Of a DNA stretch of 64,000 bases, positions 23,258 to 33,318 are shown one piece after another. How positions within the stretch are numbered: position 1 is the stretch's first letter; each line of letters begins with the position of its first letter. Below the pieces are notes generated by a model. The model had not been told where the DNA came from. It did not search any database and saw only the letters and a program-made list of their open reading frames with translations. Both the position numbers and the translations under genes were made by a program. This DNA comes from Eupeodes corollae (lineage: Eukaryota > Arthropoda > Insecta > Diptera > Syrphidae): contig NC_079147.1 in assembly GCF_945859685.1 (NCBI RefSeq), forward strand, positions 50,002,946 to 50,066,945. Direction: 5' to 3'.

Positions 23258-23770
23258 CTAGCTTCTCGTGCTCGATCACGTGAAGAAATCTGTGATTATA
23301 TCTTAAGAAAGGCTGATATCCCAAATAGGGATCAGGGAAATTACTAAGAGTGCAAGTGCATAAATTGTTTTTGCTATTGATTGGGATTGTGAAGAATACG
23401 TGTGCCGACGTCGTCGATATCGAGGCACAGTGGGCCAGCGACCTAGTGTTGCGGCTTCCGATATTCAAGTGAAACTACAAAACTCGATTTGGTTTAAGGG
23501 TCCAGCATTTTTGTTTGAACTGGAGGAAAATTGGTCATCCACGGTAGATATCTGTGCTTCTCCAGAGGACAAGAACAGACAAAAACTATTGTTTGGAAAC
23601 AATAGAGAGAGTGAGTTCGTATACAAAATAGAAATCAGAATCTTTGCGTTTGTTGCAAGGTACCTTTATTTCTGGTTATGGAGAATCATGTTTCCTAGTG
23701 AATTTCTGACAGCCAATGAACTGGAATATTCACTACAAATCATCGTTAACGTGATTCAAATGAAGTAAGG
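23258..23770 (+). pseudogene. BEL/Pao pol fragment (RNase H to integrase linker)
   Basis: The 23400-23768 frame has 'QNSIWFKGPAFLFELEENW', the linker typical of BEL/Pao polyproteins (S.WF.GP.FL) upstream of integrase, preceded by an 'RYRGT'-type segment. The first part of that frame (RRRRYRG) is probably shifted. Upstream 'ARSREEICDYILRKAD' may also belong to the polyprotein but I cannot place it. The fragment is broken by stops and frameshifts. Confidence 0.7.
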
Positions 23771-23844
23771 AAGTTGAAGCCATACAATCAAACGCACCAC
23801 TTAAAGGATCCATAAATTCTCTAAGTCCCTTCGTCGAGGATAAA

Positions 23845-24475
23845 AATAGTTTTTTTTTTTGTTGAAAGTGGGTGGGCGATTGAAGAATGCAAACATGCCT
23901 GAAAGTAAGCATCCATTGTTACTGCCCAAAGATTGCATCTTTAGCAAGACACTAGTCGAACATCTTCATTATTCGAACTACCATTCTGGTCCAAAAGCTC
24001 TTGTCGCATTGACCAGACAAAGATTTTGGGTAGTAAATATTCGAGAGTTAGCACGAAGGGTAGTAAAAAAGTGTCCCCATTGTACAATGGATAGGCCAAA
24101 ACTTTATGAGCAGGTTATGGGAAACTTGCCTGCCGAAAGATTGACACCATCACGTCCATTTGTTTGTTGTGGGGTAGATTTTTGTGGTCCGATATACACC
24201 TATTATAAAATTCGAGGCAAAGTTCCGTATAAGACTTATGTTTCAGTTTTTGTCTGCTTCTCGTCGAAGGCAGTTCACTTGGAAGCTGTGTCAGACGTTT
24301 CAGCTGATGCTTTTATATGAGCATTGAAAAGGATGATAGGTCGTAGAGGTCTCCCAAGAGACATTCACTGTGACAATGCGATAAATTTCGTTGGCGCACA
24401 GTCAAAACTGAAGGAATTACGCGATATGTTGTTCAAAAAATCTAACCAACAAAGCATTGTAAATTTTTGTTCTAA
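23845..24475 (+). pseudogene. BEL/Pao integrase (zinc-binding and catalytic core), degenerate
   Basis: The 23859-24320 frame carries an HHCC-type zinc-binding region (H..NYHSGPKAL, then CPHC), followed by 'CCGVDFCGPIY', the first part of the integrase core with its catalytic D, and 'AVHLEAVSD'. A TGA at 24318-24320 interrupts; the same frame then gives 'GLPRDIHCDNAINFVGA', with the second catalytic D. The segment with the catalytic E is lost in a deletion near 24450-24490. In an intact element the enzyme joins retroelement cDNA to host DNA. It is non-functional here. Confidence 0.9.
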
Positions 24476-24795
24476 TTGAAGACGTCTCCGACATCAGCTA
24501 TCTACAACGATGGCGGCGAATAAATGACGTCAAAACTCACTTTTGGAAGCAATGGTCATCAAAGTACATCCAAGACCTCCGAGGACGTGCAAAGTTGGCG
24601 TTGTCCAGACCAAACATCACACTTGGTACCCTCGTCATTAATCACGAGGACAACCTACCTCCTCAAAAGTGGCTCTTGGGGAGAGTCACGAAAATCATCG
24701 AAGGTCCAGATGGTCGAGTCAGAGTTGCCGATATAAAAACGTCAAAAGGAGAATTCATGCGACCCATTCACAAACTCGCAGCGATTCCATCTTGA
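24476..24795 (+). pseudogene. BEL/Pao integrase C-terminal region
   Basis: Frames give 'YLQRWRRINDVKTHFWKQW', then 'NEDNLPP'-like 'NHEDNLPPQKWLLGRVTKI', 'GRVRVADIKTSKGEFMRPI' and 'KLAAI', ending in TGA at 24793-24795. This is the usual end of BEL/Pao polyproteins. It follows the integrase core after a deletion and precedes the LTR by about 27 bp. Confidence 0.9.
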
Positions 24796-24821
24796 AAGGA
24801 AGTCCTTTCAAAGGACGCGGA

Positions 24822-25192
24822 ATGTTGAAGCAGAAAATAACATTGCTAATCATCATTAAACTTTTATTTTTAAATGTTGAAAATAATTCTTAAATATCTT
24901 AGATTTAAATTCTGTAACTGTCAAAATTTACTAAATTTGCCTTAAAAGTTTAACTGAAAATGTAACGTAATCTCTCTTTCAAAATTACATACATTTTTGT
25001 ATAAATACCTCCTAACGAAATAAAATCTTTTGGACTCTTATTGTACAACCCTTAGGGGAAATTGCTGTCTTTTTTCTTTAACAAATCTCGTCGTTTTATT
25101 TCGCTCGCTTTGTTGGTCTTTATTCGAAAGCCATTCAAAGTCCTCGTTGATTTTTCGCTACCGTTTATAATTCGATCAACGCATCAACCAGG
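24822..25192 (+). repeat. Probable BEL/Pao 3' LTR (end uncertain)
   Basis: Begins TGTTGAAGCAG just after a purine-rich stretch (AAAGGACGCGGAA) that could be the polypurine tract. It contains a TATA-like TATAAATACC at about 25000 and an AATAAA signal at about 25020. A plausible 3' end lies near CATCAACCA (25185-25193), roughly inverse to TGTTGA. No matching left LTR was seen, so the boundary is a guess. Confidence 0.5.
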
Positions 25193-26022
25193 ATCTACCT
25201 ATCCTTTCGATAAAGGGTATAATAGAGATATCTGGGTTGACGGTCAAGTCTTTTGATCGTTCACCAAGTGCAGACAAGGCATTTAGATAGGCCAGTGAAT
25301 CTTTTTTTTTTTTACTTATAAATTTAAGCTTTTGTAAATGAAGCAACATAAATAATTATATTTTTTAATGCTAAGGATACCATAATTGAAGTTGAAACGA
25401 ATAATTTTTAATTTGTATGTTTACATTTTTTAGTATTGTATTATAACAAATAAGATAGAATAAAATATTGTAAATAATCTTATGTATCTACGAACATACA
25501 TATTATGAATTTTTTCTGTATTATTGCTTAACAGAATGTTAAGTGAGTAAACGTAGGAGTGAGCTTGTGAAAGGAACATGCTAAAGGGTAACATAGACGG
25601 TAGAGAGGTAAGTCAGATTTAGGTAATTTTGACTGAAATTTAGGGGTTGCACGTATGATAATTAGGTGGTGTTGTAACCGAGGAATAACTACGTTAAGTA
25701 GTATAAAGTGGGAGAGCCACTACTTGGAATCGAGCCCATCTAAGGTTCCAAAAATGGAGATAGGGTTTTGGTCAAATTGTGGTATTTCGTTCTTTCCCTT
25801 TTGTTATTATTAATAGCAATATAGGCACGTAAAAAGGTACACGGCGGCGGTGGTCCAGTGGCAATTGCTAAATCCCACCCCTACGACGAGCTAGCTTAAT
25901 TGGCATTCGCTAGCGTGCCTACCGCTCTCAGCCGACTGAACAACCTAGCTTCACGCCCGAGGATATCTTTAATGCATTAAATCAAACATGCCATGAAGCT
26001 AGGAACAGGAAATTCCGTTATA
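25193..26022. other. Unassigned part of the insertion
   Basis: Contains a poly-T run at 25301 and a C/G-richer block (25840-25960). I see no protein motif or known repeat end. Confidence 0.3.
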
Positions 26023-26600
26023 AACTTGAAAATGATTCGGATTTTCATCAAAAATCATTTTCAGCGACGAAGTTGATTTCTGGCTGAATGCCTTCGTCAA
26101 TGAACAAAATATGCGATATTGGCCAGGCAGTTATCCTCACGTACTCCATGAGTCATCATTGCATCCCGAAGAAATTACGGTTTGGTGTGGTTTATGGGCC
26201 GGTGGCATCATTGGGCCGTACTTCTTCTGTGATGATCAAGACCGGCACGTTACTGTGAATGGGGATCGCTACCGTTCAATGATAACCGAATATTTTTGGC
26301 CTTAATTGGATGATATTGACTTGTAAGACATGTAGTTCCAACAATTAGGCGCCAAAAGCAGTGATTGCCACAATCAATTTTTGGAAACGAACCAGTTATA
26401 CTAATGCCTGTGATGCTACGTCAAGTCTATGGTCTATGCGAACAAGCCTGACGATTGATGAACTTCGTACGAATATCGAAAATGAAATTACAGCAGTATC
26501 GGCCGTTTTTTGCTTGAGAACGGTCAAAGAAAAACCCAATATATGAATAAGCATCTTGCATTTTTTTTCATAGCAAATTGTGTTTTTTTTTGTTCGACAG
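26023..26600 (+). mobile_element. Mariner-type transposase, catalytic half
   Basis: Continues the protein broken at 22854: 'ENDSDFHQK', a one-base loss in an A run, then 'FSDEVDFWLNAFVNEQN' with the first catalytic D. 'HPEEITVWCGLWAGGIIGP', 'VNGDRYRSMITEYFWP' and 'FQQLGAKS' follow, the last where FQQDGA with the second catalytic D is expected. A deletion then joins to the C-terminal 'SLTIDELRTNIENEI'. The missing second and third acidic residues mean it is dead. It is related to the fragment at 51425-51660. Confidence 0.9.
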
Positions 26601-26619
26601 TTGGGATGCATTTTTTCTA

Positions 26620-29600
26620 CCGGTGGGCTTTCGGGGTTATAAAATTGCCGTTTCAGGAATCTGTCCTTAAATCTGTTAAAATCGATTAAGTAACGTTAAT
26701 TTTATTCAAAAAATTGTTTTACTTTTGATACTTTTTCGAAAATGGCCCTTTGTTAAAAATTCCCACATAATTGATGGTCATATCTTGTTGAAATAATTTA
26801 AAGGTTTCCCTACAAAAGTCTTTAGGAATGAAAATTTTCTTGTGTTTGAATTTAAAATAGAAATGGTTATGAAGAATATCTGAATACAAAATTGACAGAC
26901 ACATTTCTACTTACTGATACGGTTCAGTGACTTTGTAATTTGAGAAGAAGAAAACCGTGAGAAGAATTCCGCAATTCTGATTTTTGGTGAGTTTTTTTCA
27001 TTTTCATGCGTGTGTTTGTCTGATTAAAAAGCAAACCTTCCGAACGCAACATGGCTCAAAATCAAAAAAATAGTGAACTTTTTGGGATTTCTTTTTTATT
27101 TTTTATATTAAGCTTGAACGTCACTATTATTTAGTAATGTTTTAACTAACTAAAATTATTGTAATGAGAGGATTGTAAATTACAGAATCTATAAAGTAAA
27201 ACACATACTAAGACTCGATTCTTAAGAAATCAGCCATTAACATCACATATTTCAATTCCAGACTAAAAGATTACGAAATCTATGAAACACTTATGTACAT
27301 ACCGAATTTCCTAGTAAAATTTTTTTCCCAACCCTTGTTATAGAAGAATACTTTGCTTCAAGGAACAAAATTGGCACTAAGTTAGGATCACAATAAAGAT
27401 TCTCTTTTATACCCAAACCGCATAAACACTTTCCGAACGCAAAATAAAAAAAAATGAACAGCTTCTATTATGAAAATGTACACAACATGTCTTGAGAGAA
27501 AAGGCTCTCTTGAATGCATAATTTTTTTCCAAAAAATATTAAAATATCTAAAACAAAAAAAAAATCCTATTTGGAATATCACATACCCGCACCCAAATAC
27601 CCTTGTTATCCATCTCTAATACAAGCACATAACACAGCATAAGCATAACTCAAGTTCATATAATATAACAGCTCACCCTTAATGTAGATGTCGAGTATTA
27701 TGTAACTGTGCAGTGTGCAGTGCATCAGGGCTTATTGTGAAAAAGGATGCGACACTCTTGTACTTGAAACAAATCCTAAGCCCATTCCACATTATCCTTC
27801 TTGTCTCAAGGAGCTAAATCACTACGATACTGCAATATATGCATGTATGTAAGTAAGGCAACAAAAACAACAACAACACTTAACATTCAAGAATACAAAA
27901 AACAAACAAGAACATCAGCAGTAACAACAACAACAACAACAAAAACTGCATCAAATATCATATAGGTTTATATGTATGCAATGCTAGGATGCACTGCGCT
28001 GCACACTGCATATAAAGGATATACTATAGGAACATTAAAGGATGTGGGATGTGATGTTGCCATTCTTTTTGCGCGCCGCAATAAAATGGCGTGATGTACA
28101 GTTTCAGTTTATGGTTAAACGCTTGTGAAAATATAAACAACAGGAACGCGGAGATGAATAGGGATGGAACAGAATGGTACCGCCATTATCACCATCTCAC
28201 CCATCGAGCGGAACCGCCATAACACCGCCTGCTGCGCACCTCCTCCGTCGAGTCGTTGAGTACAATGCGCTCTAAAGCGTTCATGCAGCATGCAGCATGA
28301 GTAATTCGATTAAGGATAAGAAAGGATCCACATAATAAAACAACTAACGAAAAAGCACTCCTTAACAATTTCTAGTTGCACATGAATTGTTGTGAGAAAA
28401 AGCTACTACCTATTCCCTTATCCTTGCACAATCCCCCCCCAGCCCCCTCCTCGACCACTATCTACTATATGTCTATAAAAATACAACATTCTTTTTGAAA
28501 AAAATGATATCTCTAGGGATGCAGAGATGTACTGATGGTGTACAGAGTTTTGGTTAGGGTACTTCGTATACTTCAGATGCCGGAATGAAATTCCATGTCA
28601 AAGTATCTTAAAACTTATTTCGGTTTTCATATAAAACTGCTCCTCTCCCCTTGCAGAAAATACATACTCCTACCTACAAACATAGTTGCAAACGAGGAAA
28701 AATATGCAAGCGAAACTGATATGTTCTTATGGGATTTGGTTTGGTGTATTTCTCGAGGAGTAACTATACGAGTTGGAACTTATCTTCAAACATACATATT
28801 TTTAGCCGTACATAGGAGCATTGGTGACGTTGATGTACAAAGTGACTTTTTCCATTGCAAAAATATACTGCTGCAGCAGTGGGCGGAAGCAATTATGGAA
28901 ATGTAATTCCAAGAAAAGGAATTCAAGGAAATATTTCTGCAAAATTAACATTATTTGTTGGTAGCTGAATTGGATCTGTCAGCTGTTTGCTTTTATTTTG
29001 CTGTAGGTCTGAGCTTACTACGAGAATAAGGCGTTTTTTATTGATGTGTCATGTTTATTTTTCTCTTCTATTTGTATTTGAGTAATTTTCCTTTGTCAAA
29101 CTAACACACAAAACAAAAAGAGAAGCAAGAGATACTTTAATGGTTTTCCTGATAAAAAAAAAATCTTTTAATCTTCAGATTGCAGAGGAAGGGGTCTAAG
29201 ATGAAAAAGTTCAAACTCTTTAAAATTGAGTTTTATCTCATTGCCCTTTTTTTGGGAAAAAACTCGAAAGCACTTGATTTCAATAAAAGAATCCATTTAA
29301 GCCGTGTGGTGGTAGTGGTTCCTACCTAACCAAATAATTTATTTCGCCATTAATTTTTTTACAAGCAAAAGTAAAGCTTTTGCGGATAATTTTATGGTCG
29401 GGAGTTTTTTAAGGCAACTTCTACAAAAATATCCAAGATATTCTCAATAAAATAAGCAAATATTGCGAATTCTCTGACTTCATTGTTAGTACTAAAAGAA
29501 AAGGGGGGCAAAAATGATACTTATGCCTTTTCCCACGTTGTAAAAGAAAATAAAAATATCACATGAGAAATATTAACTTAAGGATGTTCAAATGCTAGAC

Positions 29601-29660
29601 ATGTGCATTCAAGAGGACACACGCATCCACAGGTTTAAATAAAAAAAAACCCACTTCTGT
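26620..29660. other. Unique-looking DNA, no assigned gene
   Basis: 27.9 kb holds CAA triplet repeats. 27.7-28.3 kb is richer in GC, with repeated TGCA-containing words (TGCAGTGTGCAGTGCATC, ATGCAGCATGCAGCATGAG). 28.43 kb has a C tract. It could be host regulatory DNA. The 103-codon ORF at 28595-28906 has no recognisable domain. Confidence 0.35.
27926..27942. repeat. CAA triplet microsatellite
   Basis: Consecutive CAA units within a wider CAA-rich stretch (27870-27945). Confidence 0.85.
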
Positions 29661-29679
29661 CTATCAACTCCTACTTACA

Positions 29680-30650
29680 CCTCCTCGCAGTACACATCGG
29701 ATGCCTAGTACCTCAACTGGAGATTGGGTTCTTACCCCAGTGGGGCAGTTTTTGGAGCAGTAATAGAGAGAGAGAGGTGGAGAGGTGTTTCCACTAAGGC
29801 ACCTCTTCTTATCCAGACGGCAGCAAAGGAATTCTCGAGTTGGAATCAACTGTAGCGTATACAGTTCCAGTAAGGTAGAAGTATTAAGTGAACACCTTAT
29901 TGAGAGCACAGGCCTATAAGGGGGAGTTCTTGGAGTTATACCTTTGATGTCAAAAAAGGTTTAAGACGGAAGCATAGAAGATGGGTTTAGTGATCAATGA
30001 AGGCAAGACCAAGTATTTGTTGTCATCAAAAAAGGACATTGAACAGAGACGTCTTGGACAAAACGTCACCGTGGACAGCTATTACGTTGAAGTAGTTAAG
30101 GTCAACAGTGCTGAAATTAAATGAAGAATAACTTTTGCAAATTGCTGCTTCTTTGTACTAAGAAGGCAATTGAGTAGTAAAGACCTCTTTCGACCATTTA
30201 AAATCACCATCTATAAGACACTCATCATCCCATTTCTTATTTACGGCGCTGAGGCCTGGACGATATCAAAGAAAGATGAGAGCATCTTATGACGCTTCGG
30301 GAGAAAAATTCTTGAATGATTTTTGGTCTCGTCTGCATAGATAGAGAATTGAGGGAGAAGATATAACGATGAGCTATACGGCTGTACCGCTAAACTGACC
30401 TATTTAACAGAATTAAAGTCCAACGACTAAGATACCTGGGTCATGTAAAGCGATTGGACATCAATGCTTCAGCCCGGAAGGGCTTCGAATCTAATCCCGA
30501 GGTCGCGCATGCAGGTAGGTGAAGACCTCATCAAACTTGGCGTGCAAAACTGGAGACAGCTAGCTAGGGACCTAGCTGGCTGGAGACGCATGTTGGTTCA
30601 GGCCCAGGACCACCCTAGACTATAGCGCCACCTTTAGTAAACAAACATAA
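29680..30650 (+). mobile_element. RTE-type LINE copy A, internally deleted
   Basis: The 5' untranslated region (CATCGGATGCCTAGTACCTC, 'AGAGGTGTTTCCACTAAGGC', 'TTATCCAGACGGCAGC') matches the copy at 57.8 kb. After 'CTTGGAGTTATA' it jumps to a scrap of RT ('FDVKKGL'), then 'GLVINEGKTKYLLSS', 'VDSYYVEVV', and the C-terminal domain: 'KITIYKTLIIPFLIYGAEAW', 'RRYNDELYG', 'LGVQNWRQLARDLAGWRRM'. It ends at TATAGCGCCACCTTTAGTAA. The endonuclease and most of the RT are missing. A TGA replaces an Arg codon before 'RRIT', as in the 57.8-kb copy. Confidence 0.88.
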
Positions 30651-31199
30651 GTTAGTTGATAAGTTTTCCTCAATGAAAATAAACGAATAGTAAATGACAT
30701 AAGCTTAATTCTAATTAAAGATTATGTGAGCGCAAACTGGGTAGCTCTAGTGAGTTAAGGATCTGTACTGGGTATGATATGAAGTAATCTATTCTGAGTC
30801 TATTGACAATTACTACTGATATTTCCTGCTACTTGGATTTTTTTTTGGAACAACATCGTTTTTTATGCATCGCTCTTTAACAGAAATATTGATCATCATG
30901 TATGTAATTTTGTAAATCAGGGTAGACACTTGTCATAACTTTAGAATTACTTTGTACTAAACTACGTAATATAGACCACCTCCTATTTTTTTATAGTGCA
31001 TCAGCATATAACGTCATTATAAGAAAATAAAGCAACAATAATAGGTCTAACAATTTTAAGCACCTAATGTCATGCTACTTATTAGTGTTCGTAATAAAAT
31101 AATATATCAAATATCTAATTATGAGTATTACTCTTGGATCTTCTAGAATGAGCTTGCAATAAGATATTTTTCCGCTTTAAAAAGTAAATTTGAACGTTA

Positions 31200-31330
31200 T
31201 CCAGCTTCGTAACTACCTCCACACAAAAAATCATGTCGCAATAATAATTCGTTGCAACGTGAAAGACGGACAAACAAACAAGCAAACAAACAAACTGACT
31301 TTGGTATTTATAATATTAGGATAGGATGCA
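31200..31330 (+). mobile_element. Possible RTE/SINE-type 3' end
   Basis: 'AATAATTCGTTGCAACGTGA', then AAGACGGACAAACAAACAAG and a terminal 'TATTTATAATATTAGGATAG'. The GACAAACAAAC run followed by TATAATATTAG is a style I associate with 3' ends of some insect RTE LINEs and their SINEs. No coding part is attached. Confidence 0.45.
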
Positions 31331-32586
31331 TTTTTCCACTCCCACAGCAGCGCTGCCTTCAATAGCCTCACTCAGGCTGCAGTCCCATCCAGCCCTTTCT
31401 TTAATGTGTGTGAGTTGCTATTTTAATGTAGTGATATAGCAAAAGTAAAAATAATTAGTTTCAAATGATCAACCACTTTTTGTCAGCAGCTTGATCAACA
31501 ACTTTAATATGGGATTAATCTTGATTGTGTCCAGTATTGTTGCTCCTTCTAATGCGATTGCCAGTAGAATCACTATACCTGCTCATTTGAAAGCCACCAG
31601 AGTCATTATAATGGATATTAAGGGCACTAGCCAAGACTTAGACCAGGACACACGCATCACTGGGATGACAAGCTAAATGGTATCATTCAAATTACGGAAA
31701 AAGTGTAAAAAAATGTTAAAGGATTCCCGAACCGCGGGTAGGATTACGAAGTAAGTGTAAGTAAGCAAACCTATCAAGCAAGCTTTCATAAGAAGATAGT
31801 CAAATAAATCCAGAATTAAAATCAACCAGTTGATTAATAATAACAAATGAAATCAGCTAAATAGTCGTCATGGCTACATTTGCAGAAATTTCATGAAATT
31901 TCCCATGTTAACATCACGAATTCCGTATTTAAGGTCTTGAATTGTGGAGCCTTGGAAGAGAGTATATCTTTAGCGAAGATCAAATAACAGCCTTTAAGTT
32001 AATTATTATAATTCCTTGCTAAGAAGTCTTAAGTCAAAAAATTGCATTTTTGGTTTTGATTACGTTTATCGGAATTTTTTTCTATTAATTTAGTCTTCAT
32101 CGTCTTTATCGTATTAATTTAGTTTTCAGACACAAATTTAAAAAAATTGCATTTGTAGATATAACATTAACGTACTAAGTTCATTTAAGTTTTGTGACCA
32201 AGGTCTTTTTGCCAAACGACAAAGAATTGTAATCAATTCTTTTGAAAGCAATTGGTTCAGTATAATTTTCTTGCAAAATTTAAATTTTTTCATTGATTTT
32301 TGAACTCTCATAAATCATAGCACAGTATAGCAATAAACTCACCTCATCACTTGCACCAGCCCTATTTTCGATAAAAGTAAGTTTAAACCACTCCGCCATC
32401 TTAAGAACTGAAATAATATTCTTATTTGTCCTTAAGCTAAGCATAAAATTTCGATTTTCCAAATCATTAACTTGACGCAATAATTCAATTTATTTCATTA
32501 AAATATCGACTTCAAAATTCTCACTAAATTTCGAAAGAAAATAGCTGCCCACATATTCAAAGTAAAAATTGTTATTAAACTTCAGC
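31331..32586. other. No recognised gene
   Basis: Includes a non-descript 61-codon ORF (31491-31676) and a GTAAGTGTAAGTAAG run near 31750 that resembles LINE tails in this window, but with no RT motif. Confidence 0.35.
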
Positions 32587-32587
32587 C

Positions 32588-32842
32588 GTAGAACCCGTGG
32601 CGTGATTCTTAGTGCGAAGGACTTCCATGCTAAAAGTGGTAAGGTGCAAGCACTGCCTATATGTCACTTAAAATTTATTTTACGAGAAATTGACAAATCC
32701 TTCAAGAGTAACTCTTTTCATAAAAAGTGTTTTGGCATACAACTGTAGGTCCCCTGCATCAATGACATGATTCGCACACAGAAACGGTTAAAAGTTGTAA
32801 GTCACTAGACCAAAATCCTCAACAAACTGTTTCACCACGTAA
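32588..32842 (+). mobile_element. tRNA-derived SINE, degenerate but nearly full length
   Basis: Head GTAGAACCCGTGGCGTGATT, then body 'GAAATTGACAAATCCTTCAA', 'GAGTAACTCTTTTCAT' and 'CTGTAGGTCCCCTGCATC', and end 'CTCAACAAACTGTTTCACCA'. The B-box position reads AAGGTGCAAGCAC, so the promoter is decayed. No clear target duplication. Confidence 0.8.
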
Positions 32843-33087
32843 TTTATCACATAAGCTTCAAAATAATCAAAACTCAGGCCAAAAATTCCAAAATGTATGA
32901 AAATTTCGTTCGTTTTTTTTAAATGCCTTTAGAAATAATGTAAGCCCGCAGAATTCTTTTTCCCAATTTTTGGAAATATGTAAATAACATCGAGATTTAA
33001 CTTAATTGCAGTAAGAAATTAAAACGTTTTAAGAAAATCGAAACTTCTTTTAACTCAACATCAGATTATGTTCTCCCTTCAACTTCT

Positions 33088-33318
33088 GGGGTAATGGTTT
33101 CTTCGTAGGATTTAAATGCCAATGGGCTTGGATTCAATCCTTACCGGTGTCATTTAAAGTTTTTTTTTTCACGAGTACTGCATCCTGCGCGGAATTGAGG
33201 AATCATCCAAGAGTAGTTCTTGTTATGAAAAAGGCATTTTCATTTTAGCAGTACGAATTCGGCTTAAAACTCTAGGTCCCTACCATCCCTAACAACATTA
33301 GTTGAGCACAAGAATATT
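33088..33318 (+). mobile_element. tRNA-derived SINE, degenerate
   Basis: Head remnant GGTAATGGTTTCTTCG with B-box-like GGATTCAATCC. The body includes CACGAGTACTGCATCCTGCG, 'GAATCATCCAAGAGTAG', 'GGTCCCTACCATCCCTAAC' and 'CATTAGTTGAGCACAAGAAT'. It lies about 250 bp after another copy in the same orientation. Confidence 0.8.

Larger units (their letters stand above)
22855..26022 (+). mobile_element. 3.17-kb insertion containing BEL/Pao LTR retrotransposon remains
   Basis: The block lies between AACTT (22850-22854) and AACTT (26023-26027), a possible 5-bp target duplication as expected for BEL/Pao. It holds a decayed pol 3' region and a probable LTR (listed separately), plus about 830 bp of unassigned sequence. 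Gag, protease, RT and the left LTR are not recognisable, so the insertion is heavily deleted or composite. Its outer ends do not read TG..CA. Integration by BEL is therefore an inference. Confidence 0.6.

Noticed and set aside
28595..28906. 103-codon ORF
   Set aside because: No recognisable domain, start context or neighbouring signals; compatible with chance.
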